A DNA stretch of 64,000 nucleotides from Notospermus geniculatus (GCA_002633025.1 NMRB01000710.1:66672-130671), one strand, 5' to 3'. Shown: positions 24,517-34,414, counted from the stretch's first letter. Numbers and translations: made by a program. Notes: generated by a model from the letters alone, not told the origin.

Positions 24517-24706
24517 TAGAGAGAGGTCAATGATGGAGTTACACTCTCCAGTACTGAGGAACTCAAGCAGATTACAAATACCGTAATATGATATGATAAT
24601 AAAGTTTTCCCATATGATAAGCATTTCAAATCTACAACAACAAAATTTTATAGTAATATTTGTGTGCGGCTCATTACTGGGTTGTTCCTGGAGTTCTGAG
24701 GCTGGA

Positions 24707-24842
24707 TTAAGCCTGCCGCACACTGGAGCTATCTGCTGAGCAAAAAGTCATTCGAGACCATTTGCTCAGCAGATAGCTCGCGTGTCGCGTAGTTTTCGGT
24801 GACTTTTCAGTCTCGCGAGGCAGAAAACTCACCGAAAATACG
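24707..24842. mobile_element. Truncated TIR element, TTAAGCCTGCCGCACACTGG end (X)
   Basis: Left two-thirds of the element found complete at 25255-25470. It breaks off at the N at 24844, so the truncation is probably an assembly break. Confidence 0.8.
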
Positions 24843-24955
24843 TNTTTCAAATTTCTTGAATATAAATTTTTGTTCTTGAAGGGATATTTGCTTTCTTGAA
24901 TAAATTCCGCTTTGGCTTGCCATACGTGGGTGGTCGTGTTACCGGGGTTCCACTG

Positions 24956-25390
24956 TAAATAAATATTGGGGTAAAGTGTAATACATTATATGTATATATT
25001 GGCCTGTCTTGAGTCATTCTTGGTCATTGAACCATGGACTCTCAGAATCAAGCAAGATTGAGAGAGAGTGAGTTCAATGATGGAGTTACACTCTCCAGTA
25101 CTGAGGCACTCAAGCAGATTACAAATACCGTAATATGATATGATAATAAAGTTTTCCCATATGATAAGCATTTCAAATCTACAACAACAAAATTTTATAG
25201 TAATATTTGTGTGCGGCTCATTACTGGGTTGTTCCTGGAGTTCTGAGGCTGGATTAAGCCTGCCGCACACTGGAGCTATCTGCTGAGCAAAAAGTCATTC
25301 GAGACCATTTGCTCAGCAGATAGCTCGCGTGTCGCGTAGTTTTCGGTGACTTTTCAGTCTCGCGAGGCAGAAAACTCACCGAAAATACGT
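24956..25390. repeat. Small duplication unit X'
   Basis: Second copy of X, separated from it by an N and about 110 bp of unrelated sequence. Confidence 0.88.
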
Positions 25391-25470
25391 GCACACGCGA
25401 GCTATCTGCTGAGTAGACAGTCTCGAATGACATTTTGCTCATGATAGCTCCAGTGTGTGGTAGGCTTTAA
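25255..25470. mobile_element. Complete TIR element, TTAA-GCC...CACACTGGAGC ends
   Basis: 216 bp between TTAAGCCTGCCGCACACTGG and CCAGTGTGTGGTAGGCTTTAA, with paired GAGCTATCTGCTGAG and GTTTTCGGTGA segments inside. The TTAA(A)GC outer word links it to the other TTAAAG-ended families. Confidence 0.85.
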
Positions 25471-25931
25471 CTGCAGAAAAATAGGTGTTTGGATCAGACC
25501 TGAATCAATTTTCTTCATCATGACAATCTTTTTAGGTTTCCACAAGGGAGTTTTTTGGCTCAGCAGGGTGGGGTCAATTCTAGACCGTGTTGTTCTCTTC
25601 TGGTTCCGACAGGGCCATCGTCAGCGATTCCCCAAAGCGTTCATAACTTGTCGTCACGTGGAGTTTAAGAGTGGACCTTCTCCGGAAGGAAGACTTGAAA
25701 TTTTTCTTCACTCTTTCTACAAATGAACTGGAAAAAATGTAAGGAAAAACATGATAAATTGTGAATGTGTTTTAGGAAACTCTTCTCTCAGTAATCATAT
25801 GAATTTTCCATCAACTCTGGTACATGTAGCAATACCAGAAATTAATTGACTATTGGTAGTGTTTGTCAACTTGGGATCCCAAGTCTTACTGAGACTTGTG
25901 AATAAGATTTATAGTTAAATTAGTTAAGTGT
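25471..25931 (+). other. Unassigned stretch with a possible exon-like patch
   Basis: At 25613-25726 a + strand open frame follows an acceptor-like TTCCGACAG and ends in TGA. The residues (FPKAFITCRHVEF and EGRLEIFLHSFYK) look protein-like to the eye, but I recognise no family and there is no second exon near it. I do not call a gene. Confidence 0.2.
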
Positions 25932-26195
25932 TAGGCTGCTTTTCCATGAGGCGTGTGCGGGCACAGGCGAAAAAATCGATCCTATGTATTTCCCTTTAGC
26001 TGTTTTGAAGACGCGGGTGCAGCTGCGGAGCAGGTCGATGGGTGCAGACGCAGATCATTTTCTGGGAATTCCCCTGAATTCCTTCTCTGGAATTCCCATC
26101 GACCAAAGACCAACTCCCACGTCTGTGCCTGTTTCGTGGAAACCAATGCCTGCACCCGCCTACGTGTCCGCACTTGCCTTGTGGAAAAGCAGCCT
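25932..26195. mobile_element. MITE with AGGCTGCTTTTCC ends
   Basis: 264 bp between AGGCTGCTTTTCCATGAGGCG and TTGTGGAAAAGCAGCC, with an inner GGAATTCCC palindrome and paired GGTGCAG/CTGCACC words. Non-coding; the open frames seen on both strands follow from the palindromic structure. Confidence 0.8.
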
Positions 26196-26251
26196 TGGAG
26201 TGAATAGAATCAGACAGCAAACTTGAAACTGTGCACTATATGAAATTCATA

Positions 26252-26443
26252 AAAGCCCTTGACGAACACCTGCTTCCAAGGCAAAACTGTGAGCAATCCT
26301 GAAGAAATTTTAGGAGTGGCGCAGTGGTGGGCATACAATGTGGAAGTAGTGCCGTAGACACTTCGTTCCAGAAAAGAATATGAACTGCTCACAACACAAA
26401 TTTTCATGAAGGACCCATGGAGCAGCATGTGTGCCAAGGGCTA
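26252..26443. repeat. Short duplication unit Y
   Basis: A 192-bp segment (starting AAAGCCCTTGACGAACACC) repeated at 26697-26888 (Y') with about two differences. Between the copies is the left part of an interspersed element and a single N at 26695. The likely explanation is one allele with and one without the insertion, joined in series. Confidence 0.85.
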
Positions 26444-26694
26444 ATGAAATGGTCCATGGACCATGTGCTCACTGGGTTGGACATAACAGTCTAATGACAG
26501 AGGGAGGTACATACGTATCAGTTATGAGCAATCTGGGTCAAGTCATTACCAGAAAAGACTTTGACGATTTTTGGGTTATGCCACCTGGCGGCCATATTGG
26601 ATGTCCGATCGGGCCGAAACTTCACATGGATATAAAGGTCATCTGCAGGGGGGCCACATAGCACATTGGAGCGCTTTGGGTTAAGGCGTTCCTG
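26444..26694. mobile_element. Truncated modular element with GCTCACTGGGT end
   Basis: Left portion of the element found complete at 46308-47234: it shares the GGTCCATGGACCATGTGCTCACTGGG start and one CGCCACCTGGCGGCCATATTGG-type module. It stops at the N at 26695. Confidence 0.85.
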
Positions 26695-26696
26695 NA

Positions 26697-26888
26697 AAGC
26701 CCTTGACGAACACCTGCTTCCAAGGCAAAACTGTGAGCAATCCTGAAGAAATTTTAGGAGTGGCGCAGTGGTGGGCATACAATGTGGAAGTAGTGCCGTA
26801 GACACTTTGTTCCAGAAAAGAACATAAACTGCTCACAACACAAATTTTCATGAAGGACCCATGGAGCAGCATGTGTGCCAAGGGCTAA
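26697..26888. repeat. Short duplication unit Y'
   Basis: Second copy of Y immediately after the N at 26695. Confidence 0.85.
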
Positions 26889-27777
26889 AAAGTGAAGCCA
26901 CCCAGTGTTGAAATGAAGCCACACACCTCAGAATCATGCTAGAAAAGTTATTTACACAAGCACCCGAAACTGAAGGATTTGTATCTAGGATAGGGTGGGA
27001 TGAAATCCTGTCACCTCGGCATCAAATTTTCAAACAGTTTAAAACATATCTTACCAAACAGCAATAACAAAGTGGTTAACAACATTTTAATCGGTGTAAG
27101 AGAGACCTGTGAAATCAGAATTAGTTCAGTTAGCTCGTGATAATCTGGCTGGTAACACAACTAGCACATTCATTACCAGTTTAGAATTTAGTGCACTTCT
27201 GTGTTAGGAAAACAAAGAGACAGTCAACCCTTTCACTCCTGCAGGTTATATAACATAACAGGGCCCCGGGCAGGGATGGTGCTACCCACTTGCCAAACCG
27301 CCATTGGCTACGTCACCTCCGGTTTCTGGTACAACCCAGTATCAGTGTTACTGTAACCAACCAACTTGCAGACCACTTAAAACTGGATGCACAGTCGAGT
27401 GATAACTGGGCATGGGAGCAAGAGGGTTAGTGTCAATTTAAATAAAGAAAAATAATGAAAAGATTATTTAGAACTGGGGTTAACATACTGAGTAGTTGCA
27501 TCTAATACACTAAAGGTTACACTACTGATCATCCAAATGTAGGAGATATCATGTCATAAGGCAAAGATGACCTACTCAAGGTACTGCCGAGCATTCTTCT
27601 TCCTAGACCTAAGGGCAAAGTTATTCGATAATTATCAAAACAGAAAATGCAATCACCTTGCGGAGTTTTCTTTTTGCTGATTGGGCAGAATTAACCCTAG
27701 AGTTAACCCTCAGCAAAATTACGGTGGCCGACAATGACAAGAAGCAAAAAATTCCTTTATCAACTCATCAACCCCCA

Positions 27778-27965
27778 GGCCCGGATGCACCACTGTGGCT
27801 TAAGCCAAAATTGAGCTTTACGGTAGTCTAACTTCAGTTGGAACTAAACTTGAAGTCGGTATGCACCAACTAAAGCTAAGCTTCATGTCTGGCTTAAACC
27901 CCGCAAAAACGTAAACCACGTCGGAGGGTAGCCTGAACTTAGCCTGAACTGGTGCATACGGACCC
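27778..27965. mobile_element. TIR element with GGCCCGGATGCACCA ends, only in B
   Basis: About 188 bp bounded by GGCCCGGATGCACCA and TGGTGCATACGGACC. The interior has inverted GCTTAAGCC/GGCTTAAACC and GAACTTAGCC words. B' lacks it. The outer GGCCCG.ATGC word resembles the ends of the element at 6246-6783. Confidence 0.75.
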
Positions 27966-28045
27966 ATAAATTCAGCAGACGGCATCGTCAACATTTTCTC
28001 ACATCATGTGGTACGTAGATTGAAAAATATTTGAAGAAGAGTTGT

Positions 28046-28112
28046 TCATATCAACGATCTGGAGAATATTTCTTCAAATTCTTTCCCATTTATTTCTGAG
28101 GCCTTCACAAAT
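28046..28112 (-). CDS. SLC2A12: Possible C-terminal exon of SLC2A12-like transporter (B only)
   Basis: Preceded on the - strand by an acceptor (CTACTGCAG), this 67-bp exon reads one base plus 21 codons (FVKASEINGKEF...) and a TGA at 28046-28048. Its phase matches a donor (GTAGGT) at the end of the upstream exon, which otherwise reads straight into TAG. Vertebrate GLUT12 has a longer C-terminal tail, so extra residues here are plausible. In B' the acceptor and half of the exon are deleted. Confidence is limited because there is no sequence match to a known tail. Confidence 0.4.
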
Positions 28113-28277
28113 CTGCAGTAGATGATTTGTCTGCTGAAGCATAGGGCACCTGGATTAATGCACGACTTGCCATTGGCAAGGGAAACTGCTTCTTGACCTG
28201 AGTTGACAAGGCCAGGGCAAGTGGTAAAAAACGTCAGCTGTTTCTTGAGAGATTTTTTTGAAAGTGTCTGCCTGTAC

Positions 28278-28414
28278 CTACCCCTGGCTAAGGTCAGATG
28301 AAATTTGTTCAAGACTCCGATTCTTTGTCTCTGGTACAAATGAGAAGATGAAGATAACAGCGATGGCACAGACTCCGCTGTAGAGGATGAAGGTCCAGGA
28401 TACACCCATCACAT
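28278..28414 (-). CDS. SLC2A12: SLC2A12-like exon 12: TM12 and PETK motif (B)
   Basis: The exon starts after TTTTGCTTCAG with two bases that complete an Asn codon from exon 11. It encodes the last transmembrane helix (VSWTFILYSGVCAIAVIFIF) followed by the sugar-transporter signature VPETKNRSLEQIS, which matches GLUT12 and GLUT10 (PETK plus SLEQIS). It reads in frame to TAG at 28278-28280. The same bases contain a GT donor (GTAGGT), so the stop may be removed by splicing to the exon at 28046-28112. Confidence 0.88.
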
Positions 28415-28804
28415 CTGAAGCAAAAGATGAACACATTATTAACCCCTTCCACTCCATCAGGGTACCGTATTGTGTTGTACATGTACAGTACAGGATATTT
28501 CCATCAGGGCCGAAGCTAATGCATTATTGGCCTCGTAGGCCTACATGGAAGGGGCCAGCTCATGTCCCTCACTTGGAGGAGGTATTACCGTACTTGCCCT
28601 TGTGAAGGCCCAAGGTACAAGGTACATGTACCATGGCTTACTGTCCCGTGCAATGGACTGAAGAGCCAGGGATGATTTACTGGTAATCCCATCCCATAGC
28701 TCTTTGCAGGGTCCTCATGCAATATGCTATGAAAGGCCCACTGATGGCGGATCTTTATGAGAGTAAAAGGGTTAGATATTCAACCAATTTCATAGCGTTT
28801 TAAC

Positions 28805-28917
28805 CAGGCCTTTCCTTTTGAGGCGTGCTAAAATGTGCATGTGCCTCGCAAAAAATAGAAATTCTATTGCTTGCGAGGCACATGCACATTTTAGCACGCC
28901 TCAAAAGGAAAGGCCTG
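28805..28917. mobile_element. Hairpin element, CAGGCCTTTCCTTTTGAGGCG arms, copy 4
   Basis: A near-perfect foldback at the end of unit B, same family as 12779, 20695 and 23141 but diverged in the arm (TTTTGAGGCGTGC in place of GTTTGACGGGCGC) with matching changes on the other arm. It abuts an N at 28918. Confidence 0.9.
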
Positions 28918-28918
28918 N

Positions 28919-29020
28919 CACCGAGGTGGAAAATAATTACCACCGAGGTGGAAAATAATTCCCACCGAGGTGGAAAATATTTACCACCGAGGTGGAAAAT
29001 AATTATCACCGAGGTGGAAA
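28919..29020. repeat. Short tandem array, 23-bp unit
   Basis: About five copies of CACCGAGGTGGAAAATAATTA-type units directly after the N at 28918. The unit contains the near-palindrome CCACCGAGGTGG. The array sits exactly between duplication units B and B', where an assembly join is likely, so the repeat number may not be reliable. Confidence 0.85.
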
Positions 29021-29641
29021 TTCAGAAAGAAAAATAAATAAAATAAAATAAAAATATATGCATGACACTTTTGGGCCACCGTAACCCAAGACTGAAGGAT
29101 TTGTATTTAGGATAGGGTGGGATGAAATCCTGTCACCTCGGCATCAAATTTTCAAACAGTTTAAAACATATCTTACCAAACAGCAATAACAAAGTGGTTA
29201 ACAACATTTTAATCGGTGTGAGAGAGACCTGTGAAATCAGAATTAGTTCAGTTAGCTCGTGATAATCTGGTTGGTAACACAGTTACCCGGTAGTTAAGAA
29301 TTTAGTGCACGTCTGTGTTAGCAAAACAAAAAGACAGTGAACCCTTTCACTCCCGCAGGTTATAATATAACATAACATCCTACAGGCCCCAGGCAGGGAT
29401 GGTGCTACCCACTTGCCAAACTGCCATTGGCTACTTCACCTCCGATTTCTGGTAGAACCTAGTATGTATCAGTGTCACAGTAACCAACTAACTTGCATAC
29501 CGGTACATCTGAAGTGGATGTGCAGACCAGTAATAACTGCGTATGGGAGCAAAAGGGTTAGTGTCAATTTAGATAAAGAAAAATAATGAAAGATTATTTC
29601 GAACTGGGGTTAACATACTGAGTAGTCGCATCTAATACTCT

Positions 29642-29782
29642 AAGGCTTCCTGTACATAGAAGTATACGGTATACGAACACGCAGGTTAACAATGGCTTTA
29701 TGGTCGTGAATCCTTTGTGAACCCTTTGTTCGCCAGCATATCCGTATACCGTATACCCTCTAAGATGTAAACTCAGCCTTAA
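29642..29782. mobile_element. TIR element with AGGCT ends, only in B'
   Basis: About 140 bp between TAAGGCTTCCTG and CTCAGCCTTA, with a strong inner inverted repeat GTATACGGTATACG ... CGTATACCGTATAC. The corresponding site in B (about 27512) is uninterrupted. Flanking TA words on both sides are consistent with a TA target. Confidence 0.7.
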
Positions 29783-30209
29783 GGTTAATACACTACTGAT
29801 CATCCAAACTTAGGAGATACCATGACATAAGGCAAAGATGACCTACTCAAGGTAACGCCGAGCATTCTTCTTCCTAGACCTAAGGCAAAGTCATTTGATA
29901 ATTATCAAAACAGAAATTGCAATCACCTTGCAAAGTTTTCTTTTTGCTGATTTGACCCTAGAATTAACCCTCCGCAAAATTACGGTGGCCGACAATGACA
30001 AGAAGCAAAAAATTCCTTTATTAACTCATCAACCCGTCAAAGTTTTCTCGCATCTTGTGACACTGATTGAAAAATATTTGAAGAAATGTTGTTCATATCA
30101 ACCATCCAGAGAATGTTTCTTCAAATTCTTTCCAATTTATTTGACGAGGTCAAGTGGCAAAAATGTCAGATGTTTTTTTGAGGGATTTTTTGAAAGTGTA
30201 TGCCTGTAC

Positions 30210-30346
30210 CTACCCCTGGCTAAGGTCAGATGAAATTTGTTCAAGACTCCGATTCTTTGTCTCTGGTACAAATGAGAAGATGAAGATAACAGCAATGGCA
30301 CAGACTCCGCTGTAGAGGATGAAGGTCCAGGATACACCCATCACAT
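30210..30346 (-). CDS. SLC2A12: SLC2A12-like exon 12: TM12 and PETK motif (B')
   Basis: Second copy of the exon at 28278-28414, with the same phase and the same protein up to the TAG at 30210-30212. This copy is adjacent to the only copy of exon 11. Downstream, the acceptor of the putative C-terminal exon is deleted, so this copy can only end at the TAG. Confidence 0.88.
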
Positions 30347-30956
30347 CTGAAGCAAAAGATGAACACATTATTAACCCCTTCCACTCCATCAGGGTATTGT
30401 GTTGTACAGTATAGGATATTTCCATCAGGGCTGAAGCTAATGCATTATTGCCCTTGTACGTATGGAAGGGGCCAGCTCAAGTTACTCATGTCCCTCACTT
30501 GGAAGAGGTCTTACTTGTCCTTGTAAAGGCCCAAGGTACAAAGGTACATGTACCATGGCTTACTGTCCCATGCAATGGACTGAAGAGCCAGGGATGATTT
30601 ACTGGTAATCCCATTCCATAGCTCTTTGCAGGATCCTCATGCAATATATGCTATGAAAGACCCAGAACCGGTATTACTGGTTACAGATCTTTGTGAGAGT
30701 CGGAGGGTTAGGTATTTGAGATCACTAACACTCCTCGGTCCGTTGATATTCCACCAATTTCAAAACGATTCTCACAAAATTCCATTACATTTTGGGCACT
30801 AGTATTTCTCAGGGAATTTCCCCCGAGTGGGCAGCCCAAAAAGGACCCCTTTTCCTGATGAAAGTGGAACACGCATGTGGCCCTCCCAACCCTGAGGGGG
30901 GGGGGCAGGCGGGCTGCACGGTGCTGATGGGGAAAAGCCTTGAAATCGGTACTTAC

Positions 30957-31079
30957 TCATCAGATCAAGGAATGTGAAAGAGACGAGGAGGTTTGTCGCC
31001 CAGTTTAGCACCGTTGCCGTGGAGATAGCTCTCCCTCGGATGGAGGCAGGAAAGATCTCGCTCAACAAAAGCCATGTAA
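30957..31079 (-). CDS. SLC2A12: SLC2A12-like exon 11: TM10-TM11 with SEIFP and RGRA motifs
   Basis: A 123-bp exon with acceptor CCCTTCAG and donor A|GTAAGT. It completes a GPVTW sequence (GPMPW in human GLUT12) and continues LLLSEIFPASIRGRA and NWATNLLVSFTFLDLM. These are the family motifs of transmembrane segments 10 and 11 and the intracellular loop, where E and R residues form part of the gating salt-bridge network in the GLUT family. It is the only exon of the transmembrane core besides exon 2 that is present once. Confidence 0.92.
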
Positions 31080-31145
31080 CTGAAGGGCAAAATGGTTTGA
31101 GACATGAGTGGAAAATTTTTGAGTCTCTATTGACTATCTACAAAG

Positions 31146-31443
31146 CAGGCCCGTAGCAGCCCTCTGATGAGTGGGGGGGGGGGGCCTGGCAGGGCCGGAT
31201 CCAGGGTTGACAGAAAGTGGGTGTAGCTCGACGGTGCGCTGAGCATGGAAAAGGAAGTGGTAAGCCAAAACGGGGGGTGTGGGGGTCCTCCCCCAGAAAA
31301 ATTTGACAATTTTAAGTGCTTTAGATGCATTTTCCTGGGATCTGAGAGCAAAAGTATGGACATATAAAATGGACATTTGGGCCAAGGTATTTTTTGGCAA
31401 AAAAGTGGGGGGGCCCGGGACCCCCCGGGCTCCTACGGGCCTG
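31146..31443. mobile_element. CAGG-ended TIR element, CAAAG 5-bp duplication
   Basis: A 298-bp element starting CAGGCCCGTAGC and ending CTACGGGCCTG with CAAAG on each side (31141-31145 and 31444-31448). A second CAGGGCCGGATCCAGGG word near 31191 suggests another CAGG element nested or recombined inside. It lies in the intron upstream of exon 11. Confidence 0.88.
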
Positions 31444-31758
31444 CAAAGTCATCCATTTCATCAAGTGTGCTGTTGTACTGCATTGCACATGATAAATGCA
31501 AATATTAAGTTCGGAATTTCAAGTGCCACTTGCACATGTTATCGTGACAGCTGAACAAATATGCATATGCAACCACGCACAGGCCAATTCTATGAAGGCT
31601 TGACGCCAATGCAAGAAGCACTGACATAGACCTGATAGGCCTCTGATGATTTGTTACTTAGATGCTCCTCCACAGGAACTTTCTTCTGCAAATTGGCTCT
31701 CAGTGGGCAATTCACCATTGTTGGCTTCCTCACGAAATAACCTATGCCAAGACCAATG

Positions 31759-31874
31759 GCTCATATGAATAAAGACTATCAAATGCTTTACTTTCAGATT
31801 TGTACAGCATCGCCTAGTGCATTTGTATTGCAAAATTCAAGTAAAAGCATTTACTAGTCTTTATTCATATGACC
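31759..31874. mobile_element. Hairpin element, TCATATGAATAAAGAC arms, C-only copy
   Basis: A 116-bp foldback with arms TCATATGAATAAAGAC ... GTCTTTATTCATATGA. C' lacks it at the corresponding site (about 38327, reading CCAATGACAAAC). Two more copies of the family are at 36395-36512 and 42597-42714. Confidence 0.88.
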
Positions 31875-31961
31875 AAATGACAAACAACTGCCCAATTTTT
31901 CATTGGCTGTCTCAGTACCCCCATATCAGAGAAATTCTTTCCAAGTTGCATGCAAACTTGT

Positions 31962-32173
31962 TTAAAGGAGCACGGTATTGCCACTTTTTCTCGACAGCCG
32001 GCGCCACCGCGCCACTCTCCAACCCAAGGGTCTGACTACATCTCGGCGAATGACCCGATTTACTGCGTACATTTTGTAATGCATTTCTGTAGTTCGTCTT
32101 ACTGCCGCTAGGTGTCTCCCTCTACGTCGGCAGTCAAATAACGCATTTGAGATCCAATACCGTGCTCCTTTAA
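31962..32173. mobile_element. TIR element with TTAAAGGAGCACGGTATTG ends, only in C
   Basis: 212 bp between TTAAAGGAGCACGGTATTG and CAATACCGTGCTCCTTTAA. At the same position in C' a different element (38383-38919) is present, so this TTAA site was hit twice independently. Confidence 0.9.
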
Positions 32174-32594
32174 CTCCATCATGGCCTACCGTGTGTCTGT
32201 ACTACTTCATACTCAACTTCCTATGCACAACGTACCGGTAGTTGGACGGCGGAGTGACGTCTCAACCCACGGTAGTGAAGATGGGTTTACTTCAAAACAC
32301 ACTGTTATCCTACTCTATGTGCTATTCAGTTACTTGTACACCAGTCAACAACCAGGGAAGAACTGGTGGAAATGTTGTGTTGAAATACACCATAGATAAA
32401 CAACAAGATTGAGTCTTTTCTGGAGTTTCTTACTGAAAAGAGCCTGAGGAAGACCCCAGTTGGGGTCGAAAATTTGCAAAATTTTGGAAGTTGACTTCCT
32501 ATATGTTATCATTTTGTGTGTCGACTTTTGTGCTCTCTCTTTCTTTGGATAGATAGAGAAACCAATGAATTTATATCGTTATGACTAATCTTAC

Positions 32595-33027
32595 CTGGTC
32601 CAAAACTAAAGGCATATGCACTAACGAATATCATTAGGGAGATGAATGAGATCCATTTGGTGATCAAAGGTGCATCCTCAAGGCCTGACGTCGTACTATT
32701 GGGTGATATGGTCTTATTAAAACTGGCCTCCGTTGTTGGAACAGAGAAATTAGTCCAAGGTGTTGAAGTATTATTGGAATCAACAAATGAAAAATTTTGA
32801 TGCAAGTCCCGTTTTTGGATATTTGGCATGACATTGGCGTGAGTCAACTGATGTAAGTCTTTGAGTTCATTTGAACAATATCCGCCGATAGGGAGCGCCG
32901 TGTCCATCGCCATGACGACAACACCCAGTACGAGTATTGACACGCCCATGAGTGATGCTCCGGCGATTAGGAATCGGCGTCTGCCCGCGCGATCAACGCA
33001 GAGAAGGGCGAGGATAGTCGAAAGAAC
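32595..33027 (-). CDS. SLC2A12: SLC2A12-like exon 10: TM8-TM9 and glycosylated loop (C)
   Basis: A 433-bp exon, acceptor TATTTTCAG and donor G|GTAAGA. It begins VLSTILALLCVDRAGRRRF, where the GRR motif sits in the intracellular loop between TM8 and TM9. It continues with a hydrophobic helix, and then a long extracellular loop 9 with several N-glycosylation sequons (NFS, NTS, NFS, NKT, NST). It ends with a helix leading to SFGPG. A long loop 9 with sequons is the hallmark of class III GLUTs (GLUT6, 8, 10, 12, 13), and the order and spacing fit GLUT12. Phase 0 in, phase 1 out. Confidence 0.93.
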
Positions 33028-33199
33028 CTGAAAATAGGACATCAGAATTACTTGTGTGCTGTTGGTGTTTCTGCCAGAGGGTGCTATACCCTCAAAGGAA
33101 CAGAAAAGGGCCATTTTCTTTAATTTCATGGGTTTTTTGTTGATTTTGAAGAAAATTAGTACCCTCAAAAAAATTTCTGGCAGCGACCCTGTGCATTGA

Positions 33200-33275
33200 C
33201 TGTCAGAGTGGCGTAATGGAATCATTGGCGACTGTCACCTCTGAGGTTCCGGGTTCGAACCCTGGTCGGACCCTC
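33200..33275 (+). mobile_element. tRNA-like remnant next to exon 9 (C)
   Basis: A tRNA-like stretch with an A-box-like GTGGCGTAATGG and a B-box GGTTCGAACCC. The acceptor stem does not close, so this is a SINE or tRNA remnant rather than a tRNA gene. A diverged copy is in C' at about 40037-40112, where the B-box is altered. Confidence 0.55.
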
Positions 33276-33329
33276 TCAATTGATGGAGAGGGCACAGAGG
33301 AGAGGTAAGGGTTAAATTACAGAACTCAC

Positions 33330-33440
33330 CTTGACAAACCCCAAACCAACAGTCACCAATGTGGCCGCCGAGTCACTTTTGAACCCCACTGATTGGAAGA
33401 TGGTCGGTGCGAAATACAAAACATTGGGTTGACCAGTCAC
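33330..33440 (-). CDS. SLC2A12: SLC2A12-like exon 9: TM7 with GQPN motif (C)
   Basis: A 111-bp exon (37 codons) with acceptor TTTCAG and donor AAG|GTGAG. It encodes [20 protein letters not shown] and a small-residue helix ending GLGFVK. GQPN replaces the QQSG/QQLSG motif of other GLUTs in the substrate-binding TM7 and is typical of GLUT10/GLUT12. This is the best single diagnostic exon for the assignment. Confidence 0.95.
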
Positions 33441-33496
33441 CTGAAATTAAGAAATCCTTGTCAATTACGTTTAAGTTTCCGTGTTGAAGATAAACC

Positions 33497-33821
33497 TAAA
33501 GATCTGTGATTTTAGTTGGGGACCATGTTTACAAATTGGGAAAAATGTGTGCCCAGTTTGAAGGCCGACTGCTTCGCACTTATCTATCCGTTTGAAACAT
33601 TTCAACTACCATTGAGAAGTCAAGAATCTCTAGTTTTTAAATGTCTAAGCAGTTTGAAAATAGACTTAGGGACCTGGCTGCAATCACCATGGAATTCAAT
33701 CATTTGAGCCTCAAAAGTTTTCAATTTCACGCCAGCAGAGTTAATACGTCGTGGGCGCCGCTGACGTGACATGACGTTGTCCTTTCACGCAGTGGTCCCG
33801 AACCAACGTCATGGATCTGTA
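33497..33821. other. C-specific insertion of unknown type
   Basis: About 325 bp present in C between AACCT and AGTATAAAGG and absent from C' (joined at about 40331). I found no convincing terminal inverted repeat, so it is either a degraded element or a deletion in C'. It contains no exon that I recognise. Confidence 0.6.
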
Positions 33822-33949
33822 GTATAAAGGCCATTAATTCAGAGTCTACTGCACTGAACTTTGAATGTGTGAAGAGTTTATTGTTGATTCCATCAAGAAC
33901 GAGAGCTAAGAACTAGAATACTTTTCATGAAGATGGGGATTTGCCCTAG

Positions 33950-34030
33950 TGGTTAAGGCGTGCTGCCCCTGAGTGCTGGCGATTGATGCCTTATGCGAGG
34001 GTCCGTGGGTTCGAGTCCGGTAGGAAGCTA
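33950..34030 (+). mobile_element. tRNA-derived (type II-like) remnant (C)
   Basis: GCCCTAGTGGTTAAGGCGTGC (A-box region), a long variable region and GGGTTCGAGTCC (B-box) give a Leu/Ser-like tRNA profile. The 5' and 3' ends do not pair. A copy is present in C' at about 40449-40541. Most likely the head of an old SINE. Confidence 0.5.
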
Positions 34031-34118
34031 TGTCTTTCACCTTAGAAACCTGTTATTATTTCACTACTTTTCATACAGTGTTTTTTGATAGGTGGGGGGG
34101 GGGAGCTTCATATCTTAC

Positions 34119-34205
34119 CTGCTGCAGGAAAACACAGCCAGCACCTATGAACAGGCGACCTCTCATATTATCCACAGAACTGAATAAATCACAGATTTTA
34201 TGATC
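34119..34205 (-). CDS. SLC2A12: SLC2A12-like exon 8: loop and start of TM7 region (C)
   Basis: An 87-bp exon (29 codons), acceptor TTTGCAG and donor CAG|GTAAG. It encodes DHKICDLFSSVDNMRGRLFIG and a hydrophobic segment ending FLQQ. It aligns with the human GLUT12 segment around WDLFRSKDNMRTR and leads directly into VTGQPN of exon 9. Confidence 0.93.
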
Positions 34206-34414
34206 CTGCAAAGGAACAAATACAAGAGGTCACTAGAAGGAGTCGAGTCCAGGTTCTGCTTTTGTCTACTTGAGGGGTTCAGCTTTCTCTTGCCCTGGCA
34301 TAGCCCTCATCGACAAGGGCTGTCATAGAGTACTAGCACCCGTCATTTCTGAGGTCTCATGTTCGATTCCTGGTATCTTTATATTAGTTTATTTCAACTC
34401 GGTAATAACCTTAC

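Larger units (their letters stand above)
24251..24842. repeat. Small duplication unit X
   Basis: A segment beginning TAAATAAATATTGGGG is repeated as X' at 24956-25390. It ends at a single N (24844). X contains a MITE (24366-24516) that X' lacks. Confidence 0.88.
26969..28803. repeat. Duplication unit B (first copy), SLC2A12 3' end
   Basis: A 1.8-kb segment beginning ACTGAAGGATTTGTAT, repeated as B' at 29091-30780. Both copies contain the last transmembrane exon of the SLC2A12-like gene. B alone has a TIR insertion (about 27778-27965) and about 100 bp at 28098-28203 that B' lacks. Confidence 0.9.
29091..30780. repeat. Duplication unit B' (second copy)
   Basis: Second copy of B, continuing directly into the intron that leads to SLC2A12 exon 11. 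It has its own insertion at 29642-29782 and lacks the B insertion at 27778-27965. Confidence 0.9.

Noticed and set aside
32595-33027. Assignment of the transporter to SLC2A13 (H+/myo-inositol cotransporter)
   Set aside because: Loop 9 length is similar, but GQPN in TM7, [11 protein letters not shown] and PETK...SLEQIS match GLUT12, and the paired-cysteine pattern of the SLC2A13 loop is absent.
33950-34030. Candidate tRNA-Leu/Ser gene
   Set aside because: A- and B-box-like words are present, but the acceptor stem does not pair and the unit is duplicated with the surrounding intron; it is a tRNA-derived remnant.
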